Below are positions 50,201 through 60,989 of a stretch of 64,000 nucleotides of DNA, piece after piece. The translations under genes were made by a program, and so were the position numbers. Location of the stretch: contig NZ_JEMF01000074.1 in the NCBI RefSeq assembly GCF_000591415.1, positions 1 through 64,000 of the forward strand, written 5' to 3'. Every line of letters starts with the position of its first letter. Within the stretch, counting starts at the first letter, position 1. The stretch is from Cobetia crustatorum (GTDB taxonomy: Bacteria; Pseudomonadota; Gammaproteobacteria; Pseudomonadales; Halomonadaceae). The notes beneath the pieces were generated by a model, which was given only the letters and a program-made list of their open reading frames with translations, had not been told where the DNA came from and did no database searches.

Positions 50201-50244
50201 GATGGTGCGAGACGCGCATTATTGCTTGCGAGCGTGTGAGCCGA

Positions 50245-51825
50245 TCAGACGCCCTGCTCGCGCGCCATGCGGCGGGCAATCAGCGGAGCGTTCCACAGGC
50301 TGGGCAGCAGAATCAGTGACACCGGCACGGCGGTGACGACGATGAAGGATTGCAGCGCATTGATGCCGCCATCGCCCATCGAGATCAGCAGCGCCGCGAC
50401 CACGCCCATCATCAGGCTCCAGAACACGCGCACGCCGCGCGGCGGATTGTCGTGGCCGCTCATCACCATCGAGACCGCGTAGGTCATCGAGTCACCGGTG
50501 GTGGCGACGAACAGCGTGGTCAGCACCAGGAACAGCACCGAGATGGTGAAGCCGAACGGCAGTTGCTGGGTGATGGCGATCAGCGCTGCCGGCAGGTTGA
50601 AGCCGGTGAACGGGCCGGAGACGCTGCCCGGGTTGCTCAATTCAAACGCCAACCCGCTGCCGCCGATGATGGTGAACCACAGGCAGGTGATCAGCGGTGA
50701 AACGACCGCGATCAACAGCACCATCTGACGCAGAGTACGGCCACGCGAGATACGCGCCACGAACATCGCCATCAGCGGGCCATAGCCGATGAACCAGCCC
50801 CAGAAGAACAACGTCCAGCTATTCAGCCAGCCGCCGTCTTCACGGAAGGCCGCCATCGAGACGAAGTTACCGACATAGCGCGTCAGACCCTGCGGGAAGG
50901 CGTCGAGCAGAAAGCCTGTCGGCCCCATGACGAGGATGAACAGCAACAACGCACCACCGAGCAGGACATTGGCGCTGCTCAACAGCTGAATACCGCGCGT
51001 CACACCGCTCACGGCGGATAGAGTGTAGATGACGGTCAGCACTGCCAGCAGCGCCAGCTGGGTCGCGTAGGTATCAGGGATGCCAAACAGCGCATTGAGA
51101 CCATAGCTGACCTGCAAGCCGAGGAAGCCGATCGGCCCTACGGTACCGGCGACGACTGCCAGTACACAGCAGGCATCGACCAGTGAGCCGATGGGGCCCC
51201 GCATGACACGGTCACCGAATAGCGGATAGAGCAGCGTGCGCGGCTTGAGCGGCAGACCCTTTTCGTAGTGCAGATACATGAAAATGATGCCGGTCAGGCT
51301 GCCGAGCATTGCCCAAGCCAGAAAGCCCCAGTGCATGAAGCTCTGTGCGAGTGCGTTGTACGCGGCATCTACATTGCCCGTCGGTGCATCAGCACCGAAC
51401 ACAGGCGGCGGCGAAGTGAAGTGAGCTATCGGCTCAGCAGCTGCCCAGAACACACCACCACCGGCCAGCAGCGTGCACAGAATGATGGCCATCCAGCGCA
51501 GGGTGGAAATGTCGGGGGCTGCCAATCCCCCCAAACGCACACGGCCAGTACGGCCAAAGGTCAGCGCGATGGCGATGACGAACGTCGCCAGCATCAGCGC
51601 TTGCCAGTAGGCACCGAAGTAGTGAGTTGAGAAGGAGAAAGCGCTCTGAATAAGCGCGGAGACACCCTTGAGATCAACGAGTGCAGCGATGGCAAACAAT
51701 GCCAATACACCGCCACTGATGATGAAGACTGGCCAGTCGAGCCCGCCACGCAGGGGGCCAGAATCGGCATCAGATTCTTCGGGTGTTGCAGGACCGGACG
51801 ATGCTGTCCGGGAGGTATCCGTCAT
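50245..51825 (-). CDS. BCCT-family transporter 1 (betaine/choline/carnitine type)
   Basis: A 526-aa secondary transporter with 12 expected helices. The family signature WTLFFWGWFIGYGPLMAMFVARISRGRTLRQ is present, with the substrate-box Trp residues in TM8. The N- and C-terminal tails are short, so osmosensing by a long tail, as in BetP, is unlikely. The substrate (choline, betaine, carnitine or DMSP) cannot be told apart here. It is about 80% identical by eye to the next gene, with duplicated upstream DNA. Confidence 0.92.
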   Translation of the reverse strand: MTDTSRTASSGPATPEESDADSGPLRGGLDWPVFIISGGVLALFAIAALVDLKGVSALIQSAFSFSTHYFGAYWQALMLATFVIAIALTFGRTGRVRLGGLAAPDISTLRWMAIILCTLLAGGGVFWAAAEPIAHFTSPPPVFGADAPTGNVDAAYNALAQSFMHWGFLAWAMLGSLTGIIFMYLHYEKGLPLKPRTLLYPLFGDRVMRGPIGSLVDACCVLAVVAGTVGPIGFLGLQVSYGLNALFGIPDTYATQLALLAVLTVIYTLSAVSGVTRGIQLLSSANVLLGGALLLFILVMGPTGFLLDAFPQGLTRYVGNFVSMAAFREDGGWLNSWTLFFWGWFIGYGPLMAMFVARISRGRTLRQMVLLIAVVSPLITCLWFTIIGGSGLAFELSNPGSVSGPFTGFNLPAALIAITQQLPFGFTISVLFLVLTTLFVATTGDSMTYAVSMVMSGHDNPPRGVRVFWSLMMGVVAALLISMGDGGINALQSFIVVTAVPVSLILLPSLWNAPLIARRMAREQGV

Positions 51826-51858
51826 TAGTCAGCCTCTAGGCATGATCTGAGTGACGGC

Positions 51859-51980
51859 GCAGTCTATCAGCCTTGAAGTCATGGAATATGATACAGCCGA
51901 TTGTTTTTACACGCGTGTAACGCGGCGTATCAGCAATCCCACGCGTGTTTTACATTCACCCTCGTGACGTAACACTTTGA
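51859..51980. promoter_or_regulatory. BCCT-1 control region with CACGCGTG sites
   Basis: Contains a perfect 14-bp palindrome TTACACGCGTGTAA (51907-51920) and a second CACGCGTG at 51940-51947. Their centres are 30 bp apart, about three helical turns. The block aligns with the region upstream of BCCT-2. Confidence 0.55.
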
Positions 51981-52047
51981 TAGCGCTTACCGCGCTATCC
52001 ATGACGTGATGTCGACTTGCTCATGAGAATGTATGCCCCACAACGAA

Positions 52048-52072
52048 AACGCCGCCCATCAAGGGCGGCGTT
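52048..52072 (-). terminator. BCCT-2 terminator
   Basis: 10-bp stem AACGCCGCCC / GGGCGGCGTT followed by TTTCG on the minus strand. Confidence 0.85.
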
Positions 52073-52110
52073 ACTCTCACAGAAGCTAACGTCTAGCGTC
52101 ACATCCGCCT

Positions 52111-53691
52111 CTAGAGCCCCTGCTCACGTGCCATCTGGCGCGCAATGCGCGGTGCATTCCACAAGCTTGGCAGCAGCACCAATGATACTGGTACGGCAGT
52201 GACGACGATGAAGGATTGCAGTGCATTGATGCCGCCATTCCCCATCGAAATCAGTAGTGCGGCCACGATACCCATGATCAAGCTCCAGAATACGCGTACG
52301 CCGCGCGGCGGGTTGTCGTGACCGCTCATCACCATCGAGATGGCATAGGTCATCGAGTCACCTGTCGTGGCGACGAACAGCGCCGACAGAATCAGGAACA
52401 GTACCGACATGATGAAGCCGAACGGTAGCTGCTGAGTGATGGCGATCAATGCTGCCGACAGATTGAAGCCAGTAAACGGGCCAGAGACACTGCCAGGTGT
52501 CTCCAGCTCGAAGGCCAATCCGCTGCCGCCGAGAATGGTGAACCACACACAGGTCGCGAGCGGCGACAGAATGGTGATCAGCAATACCATCTGACGCAGC
52601 GTGCGGCCACGCGAGATACGCGCCACCAGCATCGCCATCAGCGGCCCGAAGCCGATGAACCAGCCCCAGAAGAACAGTGTCCAGCTATCCAACCAGCCAC
52701 TGTCAGCACGAAAGACGGCCATCGGCACGATGTGCTTCAGGTAATCCACCATGCCCAGCGGGAAGGCTTTGAGCAGGAATTCCGTCGGGCCCATGATCAC
52801 GATGAACAGCAGCATCGCGCCACCGATCAACACGTTGGCGCTACTCAGGAATTGAATGCCGCGCGTCACGCCACTCACTGCTGACAAGGTATAGACGACG
52901 GTCAGGATGGCCAACAACACCAGCTGGGTCGCGTAGGTATCCGGAATGCCAAACAACGCATTGAGCCCGTAACTGAGCTGGATGCCGAGAAAACCGACCG
53001 GTCCCACGGTACCCGCGATAACCGCCAGTACGCAGCAGACATCAACCAGCGTGCCGATGGGGCCATGCATGACGCGTTCACCGAACAGCGGATAGAGCAG
53101 CGTACGAGGCTTGAGCGGCAAACCTTTCTCGTAATGCAGATGCATGAAGACCACACCGGTCAAACTGCCAAGCACAGCCCAGCCAAGAAAGCCCCAATGC
53201 ATGAAGCTCTGCGCCAGTGCATTGTAGGCGGCATCGATATTGCCGACTGGGGCATCAGGCCCGAACACGGGCGGCGGCGACGTAAAGTGGGCAATGGGCT
53301 CAGCGGCCGCCCAGAACACACCACCGCCGGCCAGCAGGGTGCACAGAATAGTGGCCATCCAACGCGGCGTGGAAATGTCCGGCTTGTCCAGCCCTCCCAG
53401 CACCACCCGACCCGTCCGGCCAAACGTCATGCCGACGGCGACGAGGAAGGTCACGATCATCAGCGCCTGCCAATAAGCACCGAAGTAAGTCGTCGAGAAA
53501 TCAAATGCGTGCTCGATCAGTGCCGAAACACCCTCGAGATTGATCAGTGCGGCAATGACGAACACTGCCATGGCGCCACCACTGATGATGAAAACAGGCC
53601 AATCAAGCCCGCCGTGCTGAGGAGTGGCACTCGCATCCGGTACTGCTTGTGTCACGGTTCCGGACGGAGAAGTCCGGGAGGTATCCATCAT
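52111..53691 (-). CDS. BCCT-family transporter 2
   Basis: A 526-aa close paralogue of BCCT-1, with identical length and the same WTLFFWGWFIGFGPLMAMLVARISRG signature. Differences cluster in the N-terminal tail and in the TM7-TM8 loop (LKAFPLGMVDYLKHIVPMAVFRADSG versus the first copy), which may alter substrate or regulation. The tandem arrangement and duplicated upstream DNA point to a local duplication. It is divergent from an AraC-type regulator that probably controls both. Confidence 0.92.
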   Translation of the reverse strand: MMDTSRTSPSGTVTQAVPDASATPQHGGLDWPVFIISGGAMAVFVIAALINLEGVSALIEHAFDFSTTYFGAYWQALMIVTFLVAVGMTFGRTGRVVLGGLDKPDISTPRWMATILCTLLAGGGVFWAAAEPIAHFTSPPPVFGPDAPVGNIDAAYNALAQSFMHWGFLGWAVLGSLTGVVFMHLHYEKGLPLKPRTLLYPLFGERVMHGPIGTLVDVCCVLAVIAGTVGPVGFLGIQLSYGLNALFGIPDTYATQLVLLAILTVVYTLSAVSGVTRGIQFLSSANVLIGGAMLLFIVIMGPTEFLLKAFPLGMVDYLKHIVPMAVFRADSGWLDSWTLFFWGWFIGFGPLMAMLVARISRGRTLRQMVLLITILSPLATCVWFTILGGSGLAFELETPGSVSGPFTGFNLSAALIAITQQLPFGFIMSVLFLILSALFVATTGDSMTYAISMVMSGHDNPPRGVRVFWSLIMGIVAALLISMGNGGINALQSFIVVTAVPVSLVLLPSLWNAPRIARQMAREQGL

Positions 53692-53719
53692 GTTCAGCCT
53701 CGGCCATCGTACAAAAGGC

Positions 53720-53843
53720 CGCGCAGTCTACCAGCCATGACAGTCATGACTTCAACGTAAGCTTATGTTTTTACGCCTAGATAACCGGATGTTTCAGCAA
53801 GTCCACGTACGTTTTACATTCAGCCTCACGACGTAACACTTGA
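53720..53843. promoter_or_regulatory. BCCT-2 / regulator intergenic region, duplicated block
   Basis: Aligns with 51859-51980. Both contain GCGCAGTCTA near the gene, then CACG(C/T)(G/A)(T/C)G-like DNA, then TTTTACATTCA(C/G)CCTC and GACGTAACACTT. The palindromes are less perfect here (ACGTACGT near 53806). It lies between the divergent BCCT-2 and regulator genes. Confidence 0.5.
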
Positions 53844-53962
53844 GTGGCAAATGGCGCGGCCAACGAATCAATGCAAACATTCGCCTCTTGCCATCCACAA
53901 GGTGCTACGGTGAAGCCGTGTTGCTCACCACTTCTTGCCACTGCTCACGTTAGCCACCCACC

Positions 53963-55000
53963 ATGACCGACTCACGCCGCCGCGACTTCACTCCTTCAAT
54001 GAAACTCCGTAATCAGCGTCTGCTGCAGGATGTGGACTGCCCGCGAGCAGGCCCCTTGAATGTGGCTTTTATCCTGCTGGAGCATTTCTCGATGCCAGCC
54101 TTCACCACGGCACTGGATGCTCTGGTCACGGCGAATCTGCTGCGTGAGATGCCCTTCTATCGTATGCAGACATATGGAGTGACGGGCGGCAGCGTACGTA
54201 GCGACCTGGGTATCGACATCATGGTGGGAGGCGAGCTGGCCGAACTGCTTCATGCGCAGGTTGATCTGGTCGTGGTCTGCGGCGGCTATCGCGTACGGCT
54301 GGAAACGCTGCCCACTCTCAATGAGGCACTGCGTCGAGCGGCTCAACACGACTGTCGCTTAGGCAGTCTATGGAACGGTAGCTATTTCCTCGCCGAGGCC
54401 GGTGTGATGGAAGGCCACACCTGCACCATTCATCCGGAGAATGTGGCGTTATTCAGCGAGACATTTCCGCAACTGGAGCTGTCCTGCGCGCCATTGGTCG
54501 TTGAAGGCGCACGCTTCACCAGCGCCAGTGCAGGCAGTGCGCTGGACATGATGCTGGAAGCCATGCGCCAGCGGCTGGGAGATGATCTGGCACGCAGTGT
54601 CGAGGAGATTCTGGCCTGCGATCGGCCCGCTCAGCCCTGTGCCTGGCACGTCGAGCAGCAGTTGCCAGTCCCTGACAGCCATTTGCCAGAAGCGCTACGT
54701 ACCATTCTCACGCTGATGAGCAGCAATCTCGAAGAGCCGTTGAGCATGAGTGAGATGTCACGCTATGTGACACTGTCACGCCGTCAGATCGAGCGCCTCT
54801 TCACCCGGCATCTCGACACCACACCCTCGCGTCATTATCTCGAGCTGCGCCTGACACGGGCCCGCCAGCTACTGACACAAGGCAATGCCAGCATTACCGA
54901 GGTGACGCTCGCGTGTGGCTTTGTCAGCACGACACACTTCAGTCATTGCTTCCGCGATTACTTCGGCATGTCACCGTCACGGGCGCGCCAGCGCAGCTGA
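53963..55000 (+). CDS. GlxA/GbdR-like AraC-family regulator
   Basis: A 345-aa regulator. The N-terminal DJ-1/GATase1-like domain begins LNVAFILLEHFSMPAFTTALDAL; the LGSLWNGSYFLAEAGVMEG part normally holds a Cys in true amidotransferases. The C-terminal AraC domain has two HTH motifs (LSMSEMSRYVTLSRRQIERLFTRHL and ITEVTLACGFVSTTHFSHCFRDYFGMSPS). This layout is that of GbdR/CdhR, which respond to betaine or carnitine breakdown products. The divergent BCCT transporters make a compatible-solute regulon likely. Confidence 0.88.
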   Translation: MTDSRRRDFTPSMKLRNQRLLQDVDCPRAGPLNVAFILLEHFSMPAFTTALDALVTANLLREMPFYRMQTYGVTGGSVRSDLGIDIMVGGELAELLHAQVDLVVVCGGYRVRLETLPTLNEALRRAAQHDCRLGSLWNGSYFLAEAGVMEGHTCTIHPENVALFSETFPQLELSCAPLVVEGARFTSASAGSALDMMLEAMRQRLGDDLARSVEEILACDRPAQPCAWHVEQQLPVPDSHLPEALRTILTLMSSNLEEPLSMSEMSRYVTLSRRQIERLFTRHLDTTPSRHYLELRLTRARQLLTQGNASITEVTLACGFVSTTHFSHCFRDYFGMSPSRARQRS

Positions 55001-55022
55001 CGACCACACGCGCCCAACGCAA

Positions 55023-55046
55023 AACGCCGCCCCAAGGGGCGGCGTT
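55023..55046. terminator. bidirectional terminator, regulator / MFS
   Basis: 11-bp stem AACGCCGCCCC / GGGGCGGCGTT with an AA loop, T-rich on both sides. Confidence 0.85.
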
Positions 55047-55101
55047 CTTTCTTCTTGCCCAGCATCCTTATTGCTCGGCATTCAATCCGTGCAGGCAACT
55101 C

Positions 55102-56289
55102 TCAGGCTGAGGCAGTCATCAGCTGACGGCGCTCATGGCGCTGGCCCATCAGGAAGACTCCCAGACCCGCCAAGGCCATCACGACACCGACCAGACCGAT
55201 GGTGGAATGACTCGGCCCATAAGCGAAGGCCAGACCACCACACCAGGCACCCAGTGCGTTGGCGATGTTGAAGGCGGCATGATTGAGCGTCGCGGCCATC
55301 GTCTGAGCGTCTTCTGCGACATCCATCAATCGCATCTGTAGTGCTGGCGCAAGGCCAACACCCGTGCCGACCAGCCCAACAAACAGCAGACCACTCCAGA
55401 CACCATCGGCGGCGAAGTAGAAGCCCCCTTGAACCAATGCACTCCAGATCAACAGTGCTGGAATGGTGCGCATCAGATCGATATCCGCCGCGCGGCTACC
55501 GACCAGATTGCCCAGGATGGTACCCACACCAAACACTGCCAATACCATCGGCACCAGTGTGGGAGCTAAGTCTGCCTGCGCATTGAGCGTCGGCACGGCA
55601 TAGCTGTAGACACTGAACATGCCACCAAAACCGATGCAGGCAATCCCGAGGGTATAGAGCACACGCGGCTTGATCAGCGCGGCCAGCTCGGTCAACGGTG
55701 TGGCATGCCGATTGCCCGGCTGATACGGCACGAAGCTACGTACCAGCGCAGCCGTGATCAGCGCCAATATGCCCACCACAATGAAGGCGGCGTGCCAGCC
55801 AAACAGACTGCCGATCCAGGTCGCGACCGGTGCCCCAGCCAGAATAGCCACCGTCAGGCCCATCATCACGCGGCCAACGGCTCGCCCTCGCTCACCGACA
55901 GGGGCAGCATCTGCTGCGACCAATGCTGCCACACCGAGATAAACCCCATGCGGCAACCCTGCAATGAAGCGTAGCGCCGCAAAGCTCGCAAGCGAAGGTG
56001 CCAACAGACTCGCCACATTACTGATGGCAAATAGCAGCATCAGGCCAATCAACAGGCCGCGGCGCGGCAGGCGAGCTCCCAGCGCCGAAATCAGCGGAGC
56101 ACCGACTACTACACCCATCGCATAGGCGCTGATGGCGTAGCCCACCTGCTGCGAGCTGACACTGAAGGCATCCGCGATATTGGGCATCAGGCCCATGATC
56201 ACGAATTCCGTGGTCCCGATGGCAAAGGCGCCAAGCGCCAGCGCCAATTCGGCCATGCGCGGGTGTCGCGCAACGTGAGAAGCAGGCAT
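55102..56289 (-). CDS. MFS transporter, DHA1 (AraJ/sugar efflux-like)
   Basis: A 395-aa exporter with 12 membrane helices. It starts MPASHVARHPRMAELALALGAFAIGTTEFVIMGLMP, the signature of the AraJ/YdhP/PbuE-type efflux subgroup. The TM2-TM3 loop reads GARLPRRGLLIG, and GLPHGVYLGVAALVAADAAP is characteristic. The substrate is unknown (sugars, purine-like drugs or arabinose in relatives). The start at 56289 has AGGAG 8 nt upstream. The frame is open to 56559, but that extension does not look like protein. Confidence 0.9.
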   Translation of the reverse strand: MPASHVARHPRMAELALALGAFAIGTTEFVIMGLMPNIADAFSVSSQQVGYAISAYAMGVVVGAPLISALGARLPRRGLLIGLMLLFAISNVASLLAPSLASFAALRFIAGLPHGVYLGVAALVAADAAPVGERGRAVGRVMMGLTVAILAGAPVATWIGSLFGWHAAFIVVGILALITAALVRSFVPYQPGNRHATPLTELAALIKPRVLYTLGIACIGFGGMFSVYSYAVPTLNAQADLAPTLVPMVLAVFGVGTILGNLVGSRAADIDLMRTIPALLIWSALVQGGFYFAADGVWSGLLFVGLVGTGVGLAPALQMRLMDVAEDAQTMAATLNHAAFNIANALGAWCGGLAFAYGPSHSTIGLVGVVMALAGLGVFLMGQRHERRQLMTASA

Positions 56290-57326
<1,037 letters not shown>

Positions 57327-57636
57327 AAGCCCCGTGCATGGACTATCGCTGTAGGCGCATTGTGCACGCAACGTGAGCGGTGGCGCCGCATAAAGCGCCG
57401 TACTTGTCACGCCACAAGGCCGTCGAGTAGACTCGATTCCCTTTCAGAACAACTGGCCGCTGCGCTGTCTCGCCCCTGGCGGGCTGGCGCAGCGGCATTG
57501 TGATTGCGTCGTGTGCAAGATACTGTCAGGTACATGGGTGAGTCGTCGCTTACGCGCTCTCCCTGATTGGCTGGCATCCAGCTGCGCACGACGCCTGCAT
57601 CTTTCGAATTCTCCCGCTATTTACAGGTACTCCGCC
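57327..57636. other. gmk-rpoZ intergenic region with a strong hairpin
   Basis: A 310-nt gap. At 57456-57496 a 10-bp perfect stem GCCGCTGCGC/GCGCAGCGGC encloses a smaller CGCC/GGCG stem. No T-run follows on either strand, so it may be an RNA leader structure or attenuator rather than a terminator. No gene is seen. Confidence 0.45.
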
Positions 57637-57888
57637 ATGGCTCGCGTTACTGTTGAAGATTGCCTCGAACACGTCGATAACCGCTTTCAGCTGGTAATGG
57701 TCTCTACCCGTCGTGCCCGTCAGCTGGCCCGTGGCAGCCGCAATGCCCAGCTTCCGTGGGAAAACGACAAGCCGACCGTCCTGGCCCTGCGTGAAGTGGC
57801 CGCTGGTCTGGTAAGCCGCGACATCCTGAACGAGCCGGTTGAAGCGCCGATTCAGCGCAAGCCGGTACTGCCGCAGATCGAGGACTGA
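57637..57888 (+). CDS. rpoZ: RNA polymerase omega subunit
   Basis: An 83-aa chaperone-like subunit that helps assemble beta-prime. It begins [33 protein letters not shown], the conserved omega core, and ends PVLPQIED. The ATG at 57637 fits all homologues; the open frame extends upstream without meaning. It lies between gmk and spoT, the usual order. Confidence 0.96.
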   Translation: MARVTVEDCLEHVDNRFQLVMVSTRRARQLARGSRNAQLPWENDKPTVLALREVAAGLVSRDILNEPVEAPIQRKPVLPQIED

Positions 57889-57996
57889 GCCCAGGCTCAT
57901 TCCGCTGCCTGCATGTGTGCTGATCCGCACCTCTCACGTGGCCATACGCCAGACCTGAGGTGCGGGCCCGGAATTCCCCCGAACCAAGGGCGCTGA

Positions 57997-60162
57997 ATGT
58001 TCACGATCGATGACCTGGCAGACCGCCTGGGCGGTTATCTTCCCGAGGAAGAGATCCGTCAGGTTAGGCGCGCCTTCTATTACGCCGAGCAGGCCCATGA
58101 TGGCCAGCGCAGGCGTTCCGGCGAACCTTATGTGACCCACCCGCTGGCGGTGGCGAACATTCTCGCCAATATGCACATGGACCATCAGAGCCTGATGGCG
58201 GCCATGCTGCACGATGTCATCGAAGACACCAGTGTCACCTTCGAGGCACTGGCGACCCAATTTGGCGAGCCAGTGGCTGCGCTTGTCGATGGTGTTTCGA
58301 AGCTGACGCAGATCACCTTTGAAGACAAGGCTGTCGCACAGGCCGAGAATTTCCAGAAGATGGTGTTGGCAATGTCTCAGGACATTCGCGTCATCATCGT
58401 CAAACTGGCAGACCGCCTGCATAACATGCGTACGCTCGGGGCCTTGCGTCCGGAGAAGAAACGTCGCATCGCACGCGAGACCCTCGAGATCTACGCACGG
58501 GTCGCCAATCGCCTCGGTATCAATACCATTCGGGTCGAGCTGGAAGACCTCTCCTTCCAGGCGCTGTATCCGATGCGTTCCGAACGTATCAAGCGGGCCG
58601 TCACCGCCGCACGCGGCAATCGTCGTACGCTGATGCGCGAGATTCAGGCCAGCCTGCAAAATGCGCTGGAACGGGACCAGCTACCCGGCTCAGTCATTGG
58701 CCGTCAGAAGCATCTGCTCTCCATCTATCGCAAGATGCGCGATCAACAGAAACCCTTCAATGAACTGATGGATGTGTTCGGCTTCCGCATCATCACCGAT
58801 GACGTGGACAGCTGTTATCGCATTCTCGGCGTGGTGCACAACCTCTACAAGCCGGTGCCGGGGCGCTTCAAGGATTACATCGCGATCCCCAAGGCCAATG
58901 GCTATCAGAGCCTGCATACCACGTTGTTCGGCATGAACGGCATGCCCATTGAGGTGCAGATTCGCACCCGTGAGATGGAAGCGATGGCCAACAATGGCAT
59001 CGCGGCGCACTGGCTGTACAAGGCTGGCCAGACGGATCGTCCCATCGGGGCCGGCAGCCATGCCCGTGCGCGAGAATGGGTGCGTGGACTGCTGGAGATG
59101 CAACGCCATGCGGGCAACTCGCTGGAGTTCATCGAGCACGTCAAGAACGACCTCTTCCCCGACGACACCTATGTGTTCACCCCCAAGGGCGACATCATGG
59201 AGCTGCCGCGTGGCGCGACTGCCGTCGACTTTGCCTATGCCGTGCACACCGATGTCGGTAACAGCTGCATCGCCTGTCGCATCGACCGTCATCTGGCACC
59301 GCTGTCGTCACCGCTGGAAAGCGGCCAGACCGTAGAGGTGATCACGGCACCGGGCGCCAAGCCCAATCTGGCGTGGCTCAACTTCGTCACCACCGCCAAG
59401 GCACGCTCGGCCGTTCGCCATTACCTCAAGCATCAGCAGCGCAGTGAATCCGTGGCACTGGGCCAACGCCTGCTGATCAAGGCACTGGCCGGACTGGAGC
59501 TGAACTTTGAACAGCTGCCAACACAACGTCTTGACGCACTGGCAACAGAGCTGGAGCTAACGGGCGGACGCGACGACCTGCTGGAGGCCATCGGTCTTGG
59601 CACGCGTGCTGCCTACAGCGTCGCCCAGCAGCTACTGAGTGACGGCGCGCCGCAGAACGTCAATCGTCAGGAATTCTCGGCCAAGGATGGCAACGTCCAT
59701 CCGGAGATCGATGGTACAGGCCCGATGCGAGTCAGCGGCGGCGATAGCATGGTGACCAGCTATGCACGCTGCTGCCACCCACTGCCCGGTGAGCCCATCA
59801 TGGGTCATCTATCGGCTGGCAAGGGACTGGTGGTTCATCGTCAAGAATGCAGCAACCTGGCCGAGCTGGCCGGCGACCCTGAGCGGGTCTTCCCGCTGGC
59901 GTGGGCCGAGCAGGTCGAAGGCGACTTCACCGTGGCACTGCGCATTGAAGCCCAGACGCAGCGTGGCCTGATTGCCGAGCTGGCCGAGATGGTCACCGAT
60001 GCCGAAGCCAATATCGAACGTATCGGTATCGAAGAGCGTGACGCACACCTCGCCATCGTCAATCTGACTCTGGCCGTGCGCGATCGTATTCACTTGGCAC
60101 GCATCATCAAACGCATGCGTAACCTGTTGCACGTGGAGCGAATCACCCGCGTCATCAGCTGA
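57997..60162 (+). CDS. spoT: bifunctional (p)ppGpp synthetase/hydrolase SpoT
   Basis: A 721-aa Rel-family enzyme setting ppGpp levels. The HD hydrolase site is intact ([19 protein letters not shown]). The synthetase part includes [20 protein letters not shown]. The TGS domain ([26 protein letters not shown]), the helical part and a C-terminal ACT domain ([23 protein letters not shown]) follow. An intact HD marks it as SpoT rather than RelA. It follows rpoZ. Confidence 0.97.
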   Translation: MFTIDDLADRLGGYLPEEEIRQVRRAFYYAEQAHDGQRRRSGEPYVTHPLAVANILANMHMDHQSLMAAMLHDVIEDTSVTFEALATQFGEPVAALVDGVSKLTQITFEDKAVAQAENFQKMVLAMSQDIRVIIVKLADRLHNMRTLGALRPEKKRRIARETLEIYARVANRLGINTIRVELEDLSFQALYPMRSERIKRAVTAARGNRRTLMREIQASLQNALERDQLPGSVIGRQKHLLSIYRKMRDQQKPFNELMDVFGFRIITDDVDSCYRILGVVHNLYKPVPGRFKDYIAIPKANGYQSLHTTLFGMNGMPIEVQIRTREMEAMANNGIAAHWLYKAGQTDRPIGAGSHARAREWVRGLLEMQRHAGNSLEFIEHVKNDLFPDDTYVFTPKGDIMELPRGATAVDFAYAVHTDVGNSCIACRIDRHLAPLSSPLESGQTVEVITAPGAKPNLAWLNFVTTAKARSAVRHYLKHQQRSESVALGQRLLIKALAGLELNFEQLPTQRLDALATELELTGGRDDLLEAIGLGTRAAYSVAQQLLSDGAPQNVNRQEFSAKDGNVHPEIDGTGPMRVSGGDSMVTSYARCCHPLPGEPIMGHLSAGKGLVVHRQECSNLAELAGDPERVFPLAWAEQVEGDFTVALRIEAQTQRGLIAELAEMVTDAEANIERIGIEERDAHLAIVNLTLAVRDRIHLARIIKRMRNLLHVERITRVIS

Positions 60163-60173
60163 TCGAATGACTG

Positions 60174-60206
60174 GCCGCGCCGTCCGCCATGTGCGGGCGG
60201 CGCGGC
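60174..60206 (+). terminator. spoT terminator
   Basis: GC-rich stem GCCGCGCCG / CGGCGCGGC with an inner CGC/GCG pair, then TTTTGTTTTC. Confidence 0.88.
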
Positions 60207-60394
60207 TTTTGTTTTCAAGGCATGGCGCTTGTTGTGCAGAGACAAACATGACGCCATGCCAAAGCTGCCATAGAGCAGCGTCTGGACATCTCGGGCTCAC
60301 ACCCGATATCGCCGAGGATGGCGATACCTTACAAACACAATCGCAACTCACTGCCGGTCGCCCTGCGCTTCCGGACAGTCACAAGGAGCATGTC

Positions 60395-60784
60395 ATGAGC
60401 AATCGCGCGATCATCAATACCGACAAGGCCCCGGCCGCGATCGGACCCTATTCCCAGGCCATCAAGGCCGGCAACACCGTCTACCTGTCCGGCCAGATTC
60501 CGCTGGACCCGAAGACGATGGAAGTCGTTGAAGGCGGTATCGAGGCACAGGCACATCAGGTGTTCACCAACTTGCGCGCTGTATGCGAAGAAGCGGCTGG
60601 CACGCTGGGCGATATCGTCAAGCTCAACCTCTATCTGACCGATCTCGACGACTTCGCACGCGTCAATGCGGTGATGGAAGAGTACTTCAGCGCCCCGTTC
60701 CCGGCGCGCGCCGCCGTGGGCGTCAAGGCACTGCCCAAGGGCGTGGCCTTCGAGGCAGAAGGCGTGATGGTCATCGGTGACTGA
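60395..60784 (+). CDS. ridA: RidA/YjgF enamine-imine deaminase
   Basis: Hydrolyses reactive 2-aminoacrylate-type enamines, 129 aa and trimeric. Motifs are [53 protein letters not shown] and the catalytic-Arg region [21 protein letters not shown] 7 nt before the ATG at 60395 fixes the start. The 17-nt start region (ACAAGGAGCATGTCATG) is identical to that of yicC. Confidence 0.96.
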   Translation: MSNRAIINTDKAPAAIGPYSQAIKAGNTVYLSGQIPLDPKTMEVVEGGIEAQAHQVFTNLRAVCEEAAGTLGDIVKLNLYLTDLDDFARVNAVMEEYFSAPFPARAAVGVKALPKGVAFEAEGVMVIGD

Positions 60785-60862
60785 TCCTCTGACGCTCGCC
60801 ATCAACCACTGATGACGAGAACTTCAGAGACGATGCAGCAGAAATGATGCAGTAGAAGCAGA

Positions 60863-60894
60863 AATGCCCGCCCCGGAGTCCCGAGGCGGGCATT
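60863..60894. terminator. terminator after ridA (bidirectional shape)
   Basis: 10-bp stem AATGCCCGCC / GGCGGGCATT with a 12-nt loop. Confidence 0.75.
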
Positions 60895-60915
60895 GTCTAT
60901 TAATGGCCCATCCAC

Positions 60916-60964
60916 TTATCCACACCCGGTGCGTGCCATGAGCGCGGCAACCGCATGTGGATAA
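60916..60964. promoter_or_regulatory. inverted pair of perfect DnaA boxes
   Basis: TTATCCACA at 60916-60924 and its inverse TGTGGATAA at 60956-60964, each a full match to the strongest DnaA box. The matching arms extend to 11 bp. They lie between ridA and the convergent reductase gene. Confidence 0.6.
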
Positions 60965-60989
60965 GTCATGTGTCGGCGTCTAGAGTTGC

